Source: Planctomycetota bacterium (GTDB lineage Bacteria; Planctomycetota; Phycisphaerae; UBA1845; Fen-1342). From it: 5,741 bases of DNA. Below are positions 1 to 5,404 of the stretch, in pieces. A model generated the notes under the pieces. It ran no database searches. It had not been told where the DNA came from and saw only the letters and a list, made by a program, of their open reading frames with translations. Positions within the stretch are counted from its first letter, which is position 1. Each line of letters begins with the position of its first letter. The DNA is taken from NCBI GenBank assembly GCA_030616465.1, contig JAUWXH010000166.1:1-5741 (forward strand), in the 5' to 3' direction. The position numbers were made by a program, and so were the translations under genes.

Positions 1-1221
1 AGCAAGCGTGCCATCCCTACGCCCTCTCCGGACGGCCCGCAGCCGCGCTGGGTGTGCGAGTCCAAGATCACCGCGGATCCGGTCTGGTATGGCCAGCCAC
101 TCGATTTCGTCTTCGAGATCAGGAACGAGGGGGAGGGGGACTTGCAGATTCAACTCAAGGCCGGGTGAAAGCGCAAGATTCACGGTCCGGTGGACCGTAC
201 CATCGCCCCCGGCCAGAGCGAGCAGGTGAAGGTTACCGTCAGCAGCGCGCGGCGCTCGGGACCGTTCACCCGCACCATCACGGCCACGACCAACGATGCG
301 GACCACCGCAGGGTCACGCTCACCTGCGCGGGGACCGTGCTCGTGCCGTTCCAGATAAAGCCGAGCACCATTCGTTTCGGCCAGGTCTCCCGTGACGCCG
401 GCCCCCAGCAGATGACGGTCACGATCACGCGTGGCGACGGCGGCCCCTTGGCCCTGGAGGTGTTACCTCTCAGTGACCCCAACCTGCGCGCGTCTTTGCG
501 CGAAATCGAGCCGGGCGAGCGCTACGAGCTTGACATCGAGGTTACTCCCGGCTGGTCGAAAGGGTTATGGCGAACCAATCTGATGCTCAAGACGGGCATC
601 GCCGAAGTTCCGCAGGAGAAGATCGCGGTCTATGCGTACCTCGTCCCGCGCCTGCGCGCCATGCCGCGTATATTCACCATCCCGCGCAATCTCCCGGCCG
701 AACGCGAATTACGCGCCCGTCTGCTGTGGTCTGACAACCGGCCGAGCCAGGTCCTCGAAGTGACCTCGAGCGACGCCAACACGCCCGTCCGGATCGAGGA
801 GCGCAATAAGCAACAGTACGTGGTGCTGAGTGTTCCGGCCGGGTACCAGCCGCTGGTTCGCCCGCGCCCGGTCGTCACGCTGAAGACGGACGATCCGGAA
901 GTCCCCACGCTGCAAATCCAGGTGCGGCCTGCCCCAGTGCGGCGCACCCCACGGACAGCGGCGCGCGCCACGCGGACCACGTCGCGAGCAGGCGTCCAGT
1001 CTGCGCTACGTCGGCCAACCTCGCGGCCGGCTATCCGTCCTGGGATGCGTCGGCCAACCTCGCGGCCGGCCGTGCGCCCCGGGCTACGTCGGCCAACCTC
1101 GCAACCGGCCATCCGTCCTGGGCTGCGTCGGCCGACCTCGCAACCGGCCGTCCGGTCCAAGCCGCTCCGGCCAACCTCGCGCCCGGCTGCCCGACCCACG
1201 CCGACAAAGCCGGAAGACTAA
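1..1221 (+). CDS. DUF1573 protein with in-frame UGA (candidate selenoprotein or broken gene), N-terminus missing
   Basis: Frame 1 is open from the window edge to TAA at 1219-1221 (406 codons) apart from TGA at codon 56. Residues 17-107 look like a DUF1573 Ig-like domain: a strand with FVFEIRNEGEGDLQI, then KAG-(TGA)-KRK, then TIAPGQSEQV, GPFTRTITATTND and TCAGTV. Two further beta-rich, Ig-like stretches follow (about 115-215 and 216-310), then a basic Pro-rich repeat tail (337-401). The family is usually exported and of unknown function; a signal peptide would lie before the window. Domain similarity is equally good before and after the TGA in the same frame, so there is no frameshift. The GTG at 190 is the first usable start after the TGA, but it lies inside the domain and has no Shine-Dalgarno, so it is probably not the true start. 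The gene could be a selenoprotein, a nonsense mutant or a sequence error. DUF1573 assignment is fairly sure; the status of the TGA is open. Confidence 0.75.
166..168 (+). other. In-frame UGA at the conserved Cys position of DUF1573 (candidate Sec codon)
   Basis: Codon 56 of the visible frame is TGA in the context L-K-A-G-(TGA)-K-R-K. DUF1573 proteins typically have a CGC-type motif here, followed about 12 residues later by a (I/V)-A-P-G turn. In this protein IAPG starts 12 residues after the TGA, so the TGA aligns with the first Cys. The second Cys of the motif corresponds to an Arg codon, CGC, one transition away from TGC. Sec replacing Cys is the usual pattern in selenoproteins. A TGC-to-TGA change or a sequencing error would look the same. 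Confidence 0.5.
182..198 (+). promoter_or_regulatory. Candidate bacterial SECIS hairpin after the UGA
   Basis: ACGGTCC (182-188) and GGACCGT (192-198) form a perfect 7-bp stem closed by a GGT loop (189-191). The loop begins 20 nt after the UGA. Published models of bacterial SECIS elements ask for a hairpin inside the coding region, an apical loop about 16-37 nt after UGA, and a G in the first two loop positions; all three are met. The GGU loop also resembles the G-U pair of loop bases recognised by SelB in E. coli fdhF. There is no clear bulged U in the stem. A 7-bp GC-rich stem can arise by chance in such DNA. Confidence 0.4.
1009..1203 (+). repeat. Tandem 39-bp repeat, five units, encoding a 13-residue RRPTSRPA-type motif
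   Basis: Units start at 1009, 1048, 1087, 1126 and 1165, each exactly 39 bp and in frame. They encode variants of RRPTSRPAIRPGM: the first four are close to each other, the fifth is degenerate (LRPTSRPAARPTP). The array forms the C-terminal tail of the DUF1573 protein and ends five codons before the stop. A looser Arg/Thr/Ala-rich stretch precedes it (about 940-1008), perhaps older decayed units. The tail is strongly basic and likely disordered. Copy number could vary between strains by slippage or unequal recombination. Confidence 0.9.
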
Positions 1222-1236
1222 CCCGCACCGCCCAGC

Positions 1237-1286
1237 GTCCTTCTGAGCGGATTGCCCGGGGTCATTCTGAGCGAAGCGAAGAATCT
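1237..1286. repeat. Candidate dispersed intergenic repeat with GCGAAGC mini-hairpin
   Basis: Bases 1261-1286 (GTCATTCTGAGCG followed by AAGCGAAGAATCT) resemble a short sequence that I recall seeing between genes in many unrelated bacterial genomes; I cannot confirm this here. ATTCT (1264-1268) pairs with AGAAT (1280-1284), GA faces GA (1269-1270 and 1278-1279), and the tip is GCGAAGC (1271-1277), known from DNA biophysics as an exceptionally stable mini-hairpin. A partial copy, GTCCTTCTGAGCG, lies at 1237-1249, 24 bp upstream of the matching 13 bases. The element sits 15-65 bp past the stop of the DUF1573 gene. Confidence 0.5.
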
Positions 1287-1350
1287 ATCCCGCCTCGCGC
1301 GAAACACGCATTGAGTGCCACGGACAAACCCGTTCGTGCGTGTCCCCCGC

Positions 1351-2712
1351 CTACCGCCCGTCCTGCCGCTCCGGCAACGGCCAGAAGACGTAGTCACCGT
1401 CGGGAGGAGGGCGAATCGCATCCATGACCCCTTTCTGCTTTTCACCGAATCGTTCGTTGTGCATGCCGTCGTCGTCGTCGCGGTCGAGCCCAAGGGAGTA
1501 GAGCGTAAACGCGCTATCGCTGCGCCGGTAGATGAACGCCTCGCCGGTATACGGATCCACAGTGAATTCCGCGTCCAATTGCGCGAGCGTCTCCGGGAAC
1601 GCGCCCGTGGCGTCGCGGTATGCGAAGAGAGCGATGGCCGTGCGGTTGCCGCGCCGGATCGCGACCGTCCTGCCCTGCAGCTCAATTGTGCGTGAAAGGG
1701 GCGGGACCACGATCGACGCAAGGAACCGTGGCAGGTTGAGTGCCGCGTGTAGTTTCGAGTATCCCCAGCTTTCCTGCTCGCGAATGCGCAGGCAGAGTTC
1801 GTTCGCGGGGTCAAGTCGTTCCTCGATGGGCAATCGGATGAGGTCTATGTAAGGCGCGAAGAGATCCTTGAGTTCGCCATAGATCCGCCGCTGAGGTATG
1901 AAGAAGCTGTACGCCTGCACGTCCGGGTTCGCCGCGACCATCCAGAGGTATTCTTCGTAATCTGTCTGTATGGCGGGTTCCAGACTGGGTAGCGGCTCGA
2001 ACAACGCCTCGATCCGCGCTGAATAGGCCGATCGTTCAGCGCTGCTCAGCGCGGGCCAGCCGTAGGGCGTCAAAACGTGATCCTGGCCCCCGGCGGTGAG
2101 GCCGAGGCCCAGAAGATAGCCAACGACGTGCTCTTGCTGGCACAGATGGCGGGAAACGGCGCTAGCCACCTCAAGCGAGTCCACAAAGCTGGGGAGATCC
2201 TGCAGATCCGCTGCTCGGCGCGCGCGCAACAGCAGAAGGTTGCCGAGACTCCGGACCTCGTCGAAGGGCGCCAGGACCAACACGTCCTCGTCATCGCGCT
2301 CCAACATAAACCAGCAATCGGCGATTTGACTGGCCTGACGGACGAGCTCGACAGCCGCCGGGTTCTTTTCGAGCCAACTAACCAGTTTGTCTGTCAGTGG
2401 CTCGGTGCTGCGCCCCGTTCGGCGTCTCCAGTCCGCACGGGGCGGCTCACTCAGCGAATCGATGGCGTCGAGGTACAAGCCGGCCGCGTTGGGGCGGATG
2501 TAGGCGTGCGCGCGGTCCCGGCGCACGAGTGGATCCTCTATCGGCACGGGGGCCCGAGGCCCGACGCACTGGATGCCCAGCCACAGCACGACCAGGCCGA
2601 ACACACTCAAGAATAAAAGCGCTAGGATTCGGCGCACTCGCCGCCGCTTGTCCGGCGGGAGCAAGCTAATGAGCAAGCGTCCCAGGATTCTCTGCGGTTG
2701 AGGGGGTTCCAC
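1351..2712 (-). CDS. Unrecognised membrane-anchored protein with a C-terminal pseudopilin-like (GspG-type) segment
   Basis: A 453-residue protein. The N-terminus is basic (KRRRVRRI at 22-29) and is followed by one membrane helix (about 29-48), so the protein is probably anchored with its bulk outside the cytoplasm. No lipobox was found. The middle (about 60-350) is helical and matches nothing I know. From about 355 it reads AIALFAYRDATGAFPETLAQL, then VDPYTGEAFIYRR, then LYSLGLDRDDDDG. This is the pattern found at the C-terminus of GspG-type pseudopilins and of many large planctomycete proteins: a helix, a Pro-rich turn, a DP-TG-P/A-Y strand pair and an acidic, perhaps Ca-binding loop. The prepilin N-terminus is absent, so it is not itself a pseudopilin. 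The start is GTG at 2710-2712 with AGGGG on the minus strand about 6 nt before it. It is divergent from the aminotransferase. Coding status is secure; function is unknown. Confidence 0.8.
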   Translation of the reverse strand: MEPPQPQRILGRLLISLLPPDKRRRVRRILALLFLSVFGLVVLWLGIQCVGPRAPVPIEDPLVRRDRAHAYIRPNAAGLYLDAIDSLSEPPRADWRRRTGRSTEPLTDKLVSWLEKNPAAVELVRQASQIADCWFMLERDDEDVLVLAPFDEVRSLGNLLLLRARRAADLQDLPSFVDSLEVASAVSRHLCQQEHVVGYLLGLGLTAGGQDHVLTPYGWPALSSAERSAYSARIEALFEPLPSLEPAIQTDYEEYLWMVAANPDVQAYSFFIPQRRIYGELKDLFAPYIDLIRLPIEERLDPANELCLRIREQESWGYSKLHAALNLPRFLASIVVPPLSRTIELQGRTVAIRRGNRTAIALFAYRDATGAFPETLAQLDAEFTVDPYTGEAFIYRRSDSAFTLYSLGLDRDDDDGMHNERFGEKQKGVMDAIRPPPDGDYVFWPLPERQDGR

Positions 2713-2922
2713 GATGGGCCCCTATGCCGGCACCCGGAACATCGCCCGGGCAATTACGTATGGGTATGCTACCGCGTGTGTCGCCAGTTTCGCTATGGCG
2801 GCTCGCCTAGCTTCCGGGGGGCGAGTCCCGCTCGCAGCCCGGATGCGGGGCGCTCGCGGTGGGCCGGCCGAAACGCTATCATGCTCGTCTGACGGCGCTT
2901 CCGCGTTGTCTGGTATTGGCAC

Positions 2923-2930
2923 GAGAGGGA
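2923..2930 (+). promoter_or_regulatory. Shine-Dalgarno deciding the aminotransferase start
   Basis: GAGAGGGA lies 8 nt before ATG at 2939. The open frame extends 75 codons further upstream to 2714, but that extension has low-complexity Ala/Gly/Arg composition, no similarity to the family and no ribosome site. The family normally begins a few residues before the Y-T-P-G-P motif, which fits 2939. Confidence 0.75.
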
Positions 2931-2938
2931 TTACGGAC

Positions 2939-4081
2939 ATGAAAAAGATTCGCCTGTACACGCCGGGACCCTGTGCGGTCCCCGAAGAAGTCCTGCTGGA
3001 GATGGCGCGCCCCTTCGAGCACCATCGCACCGACTGGTTCAAGGGCTACATGAAGGACTGCCGCGCCAAGCTCAAAGAGGTGCTGCAAACCAAGAACGAG
3101 GTGCTGATCATCAGCGCCTCCGGGACGGCGGCGGCCGAAGGGGCCATCATCGGCTGCCACCCGCCCGGGTCCAAGCTACTGACGATCGAGGGCGGCAAGT
3201 TCGGCCAACGCTGGGGCGAGATCGCCCAGCAGTTCGGCATCGACGTCATCCGCCACGAGATCGAGTGGGGTACCGCGATCGACCCCCAGGTCATCGCCGA
3301 CTACATCAAGAAGGACCCGGCGATCACAGCGGTGATGGTCGTGCACAGCGAAACGTCCACCGGCACGCTGTGTGATCTGGAAGCGATCGGCAAGATCACC
3401 AACGCCGCCGGCAAGCTGCTGCTGGCCGACTGCATCACCTCGGCCGGCTGCCTGCCGCTCAAGCCGGACGACTGGCACGTGGACGTGGCGATCACCGGGG
3501 CGCAGAAGGCGTTGATGATTCCGCCGGGGTTGGGTTTCGTCGCGCTCAGCGACCGGGCCTGGAGCGTGGTCGAGCACAACAAGACCCAGCACGCTTACTA
3601 CCTGAACCTGGTCAAGGCCCGCAAGAGTGCGGAGAAGAACGACACGCCCTTCACACCGGCCCACCTGCTGATCCGCGGGCTGAGCAAGGCCTTGGGCATC
3701 CTGCTCGAAGACGGGATCGAGAACGTGTGGAAGAGTGTCGCGGCGATGGCGGTCGCCACACGCGCCGCCGGCCAGGCGATCGGCCTGCAACTGTTCTCCA
3801 AGCGCCCGTCGGACTCGGTGACGGCTTTCAACGCACCCGAGGGCGTCAAGGTCTCGGATATCCGCGGCCAGCTCAAGGAGCGTTATGGCATTCAGTCCGC
3901 CGGCGGCCAGGAGCACCTCAAGGGCAAGATCTTCCGCATCGGCCACATGGGCTATGTGGACGACATGGACACCGTGCTGGTGATTGCCGCTCTCGAGCAG
4001 GTGCTCTACAAGCTCGGGCACAAGTTCGAGCTGGGCGCCGGCGTCACGGCCGCCCAGAGGGTGCTTGCCGAGCGCCTGTAA
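2939..4081 (+). CDS. Class V PLP-dependent aminotransferase, alanine/serine-glyoxylate (AGXT-like) group
   Basis: A 380-residue protein, the normal length for the family. It opens with YTPGPCAVP (7-15), the start typical of alanine-glyoxylate and serine-pyruvate aminotransferases. Phosphate-binding SGTAA is at 61-65, HSETSTG at 136-142 corresponds to HGESSTG of human AGT, D164 in LLADCITS should hold the PLP pyridine nitrogen, and K190 in GAQKAL is the Schiff-base lysine. R333 in FRIGHMGY is the likely substrate-carboxylate arginine. It should move an amino group between a small amino acid (Ala, Ser or Asp) and glyoxylate, pyruvate or 2-oxoglutarate in the cytoplasm. Exact substrates cannot be read from sequence; some relatives (e.g. 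archaeal MJ0959-type) act on several, and some serve in serine or glycine metabolism. No serA or glyoxylate-pathway gene is adjacent. All key residues are present, so it is probably active. Confidence 0.93.
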   Translation: MKKIRLYTPGPCAVPEEVLLEMARPFEHHRTDWFKGYMKDCRAKLKEVLQTKNEVLIISASGTAAAEGAIIGCHPPGSKLLTIEGGKFGQRWGEIAQQFGIDVIRHEIEWGTAIDPQVIADYIKKDPAITAVMVVHSETSTGTLCDLEAIGKITNAAGKLLLADCITSAGCLPLKPDDWHVDVAITGAQKALMIPPGLGFVALSDRAWSVVEHNKTQHAYYLNLVKARKSAEKNDTPFTPAHLLIRGLSKALGILLEDGIENVWKSVAAMAVATRAAGQAIGLQLFSKRPSDSVTAFNAPEGVKVSDIRGQLKERYGIQSAGGQEHLKGKIFRIGHMGYVDDMDTVLVIAALEQVLYKLGHKFELGAGVTAAQRVLAERL

Positions 4082-4097
4082 GGCAAAGCAAAGGATT

Positions 4098-4126
4098 CAA
4101 GGGGCCGAGGTACCAAGGGGCCAGGG
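4098..4126. repeat. Short direct repeat CAAGGGGCC in the convergent spacer
   Basis: CAAGGGGCCGAGG (4098-4110) is followed three bases later by CAAGGGGCCAGGG (4114-4126), giving a 16-bp period. It begins 17 bp after the aminotransferase stop. It resembles the degenerate CAAGGG(A/G)CC strings that I recall in spacers of some planctomycete-like genomes, but only two units are present. Confidence 0.4.
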
Positions 4127-4145
4127 GAGTTGTCGTCCGGCCGGT

Positions 4146-4170
4146 GCGCGCCGACAGTGCCGCGGCGCGC
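4146..4170. terminator. GC-rich hairpin between convergent genes, possible bidirectional terminator
   Basis: GCGCGCCG (4146-4153) pairs perfectly with CGGCGCGC (4163-4170) around a 9-nt loop. It lies 64 bp after the aminotransferase stop and directly past the stop of the minus-strand membrane gene (4173), where both transcripts should end. There is no T-run on either side, so it is not a classical intrinsic terminator; it may act as a pause site or 3'-end stabiliser. Confidence 0.4.
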
Positions 4171-4172
4171 GG

Positions 4173-5117
4173 TTAGAAGCGCACTTTGAATACCGGCTTG
4201 AACAGCAGCGCGAACGCCATCGAGACCACGAAGAAATACAGGATCCACCAATTGGCCCCGTAAACCCACGAATCGACGCTGCTGTAGAGGATCTCGATGG
4301 ACTGCACCGGCGAGTCGGCGTCTAGCCGCGGCTCGACCGGGTGCAGAAGCTGCGTGGTCCAGCGTCGCTCCGGGCGTTTGGCGCTGACCCGCTCGAACCC
4401 GTTGCCTACGACAAGCTCCTTTTCGACGACGGCTCCGGCCACGTCGAATTGCAGCGTATGCCGTCCCGGCTCGCCGCCGCGGACGCGCCAAACGAGCACC
4501 CCGCCGCCGGGTGCCGGCCCGACCACGTCCGTGACGCCCGGGCTGGGCTGGAGCTGGGCCTCCGTCACGTCCGCGTGCTTCGGGCTTAAATGCAGCTTGA
4601 TCAGTGTTTGCTCATCGGCCCGCAGCGGCCGCCATTGGTAGCGGATCCCCATTTGCGCGATGCCGAGCATGAGCGGCAACGCCATGATCAGAATCGGTAC
4701 GAGCAGCAACCCCTGCAAGCGCAGCAATGCCTTCAGCAGCCGCCACTGAGAGCGGAACGCCACGCGGATCTCGTCTTTGAAGAGCTTCAGGGCCAGCAGG
4801 TTGGCGGTGATGTCGTCTCGTGCCCGGCCGATCGCGGCCTGGTTCGACAGGTAGCGGAAGGCGATCAGCAGCACGACGCCCGTGATCGCCGACAGCAACG
4901 TCAGCCCGAGCCAGATCGGCAGCGGCGACAGTACGGCATAGATTCCGTCGCCAATCGCCGTGCAGATCGGGTTCACCAGCGCAAGCACCGGCGAGAGCAC
5001 GGGGTTGAGCACCGCGTCCAGCGTGCTGAACAGCGTACCGAAGACCGCCTTGATGACGTCCCACAGCCAGTGGCCCACGTTCGCCGCGTTGATGAGCACC
5101 CAGTTGACGGCGTCCAT
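4173..5117 (-). CDS. Oxa1-superfamily-like (EMC3/TMCO1/DUF106-type) membrane protein with a large extra loop domain
   Basis: A 314-residue protein. An N-terminal hydrophobic/amphipathic stretch (1-65) leads to membrane helix 1 (about 68-88), then a charged helical segment beginning RYLSNQAAIGRARDD (88-102) and running through LKLFKDEIRVAFRSQ to about 132, then helix 2 (about 134-155). A soluble, beta-rich part follows (about 160-285), and helix 3 (about 288-308) ends in a short basic tail. One membrane helix, a cytoplasmic coiled coil, then two more helices is the plan of DUF106/EMC3/TMCO1 proteins, relatives of YidC that insert membrane proteins. The 'ISNQ-x-x-I' opening and 'LFKDE' segment support this. 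The 125-residue insert between helices 2 and 3 is not part of the core family. ATG at 5115-5117 has AGGAAG 7 nt upstream. It is the last gene of a three-gene minus-strand set, 63 nt after the small RHH-like gene. An insertase role is inference; the topology is well supported. Confidence 0.75.
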   Translation of the reverse strand: MDAVNWVLINAANVGHWLWDVIKAVFGTLFSTLDAVLNPVLSPVLALVNPICTAIGDGIYAVLSPLPIWLGLTLLSAITGVVLLIAFRYLSNQAAIGRARDDITANLLALKLFKDEIRVAFRSQWRLLKALLRLQGLLLVPILIMALPLMLGIAQMGIRYQWRPLRADEQTLIKLHLSPKHADVTEAQLQPSPGVTDVVGPAPGGGVLVWRVRGGEPGRHTLQFDVAGAVVEKELVVGNGFERVSAKRPERRWTTQLLHPVEPRLDADSPVQSIEILYSSVDSWVYGANWWILYFFVVSMAFALLFKPVFKVRF

Positions 5118-5180
5118 ACTGCGTCTTCCTGCCGGAAGTTCCCTGCGGAGCGAACAGGTGTGTCCCCCGCCCCTCGGGCC

Positions 5181-5366
5181 CTACTCCAGGTATCCCAGAC
5201 CGCGCAGCCGCTCGGCGACCTTCTCGTCGTCGCCGGCCGCCTCCAGTGTGCTCAGTTCCTTCTCAATGATGTGGATCACGAACTCTTCGGGCGACGAATA
5301 GCCCGCGATCTCCGAGATCTTTTTGACGCGGTCATACAGGTTCTCGTCGATCTTGATCTTTGGCAC
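5181..5366 (-). CDS. 61-residue ribbon-helix-helix-like protein with a sulfatase-like C-terminal tail
   Basis: The layout is a short strand (KIKID, 3-7), helix (8-22), GYSS turn (22-25), helix (26-41), linker, then tail DDEKVAERLRGLGYLE (46-61). Strand-helix-turn-helix of this size is the CopG/Arc-type ribbon-helix-helix fold, which normally dimerises and binds DNA through the strand. The tail resembles the E-x-L-R-x-L-G-Y-(L/V) ending that I know from many sulfatase and AlkP-superfamily proteins. The gene starts with GTG at 5364-5366, with a perfect AAGGAG (minus strand, 5375-5380) 8 nt before it, so translation is likely strong. It lies 38 nt behind a phosphodiesterase gene, probably on one transcript. 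It could be an operon regulator or a partner protein of the enzyme; it lacks a toxin neighbour, so an antitoxin role is unlikely. Confidence 0.8.
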   Translation of the reverse strand: MPKIKIDENLYDRVKKISEIAGYSSPEEFVIHIIEKELSTLEAAGDDEKVAERLRGLGYLE

Positions 5367-5374
5367 GAAGACTA

Positions 5375-5380
5375 CTCCTT
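5375..5380 (-). promoter_or_regulatory. Consensus Shine-Dalgarno supporting a GTG start
   Basis: AAGGAG on the minus strand lies 8 nt before GTG at 5364-5366. It fixes the start of the 61-residue protein, which has no ATG near the conserved strand. Confidence 0.8.
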
Positions 5381-5404
5381 CTGCGTTACCTCGGCCGACG
5401 GCTG

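Noticed and set aside
190..1221. Reading the DUF1573 gene as starting at GTG 190
   Set aside because: This start lies inside the first domain, has no ribosome site, and ignores 55 upstream codons of matching DUF1573 sequence in the same frame.
1218..1814. Minus-strand open frame covering the spacer repeat
   Set aside because: It overlaps the 453-residue gene in another frame, and its N-terminal two thirds are a shadow; the FFASLRMT string comes only from the intergenic repeat.
2821..2835. Hairpin GCGAG / CTCGC in the divergent spacer
   Set aside because: Only 5 bp in very GC-rich DNA; not above chance.
2877..2882. TATCAT as a -10 promoter box for the aminotransferase
   Set aside because: It is one mismatch from TATAAT, but no -35-like hexamer lies 16-19 bp upstream, so it is too weak to list. 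The divergent spacer must hold promoters, but I cannot place them.
2714..2938. 75-codon upstream extension of the aminotransferase
   Set aside because: There is no family similarity or ribosome site, while the ATG at 2939 has a good Shine-Dalgarno and the expected N-terminus.
3176..4021. Long minus-strand open frame opposite the aminotransferase
   Set aside because: It is a shadow of a highly recognisable gene; its Val/Asp/Leu/Arg-rich low-complexity sequence reflects GC-rich codons read backwards.
5181..5366. Antitoxin of a toxin-antitoxin pair
   Set aside because: The RHH-like fold is common in antitoxins, but neither neighbour is a toxin-sized or toxin-like gene.
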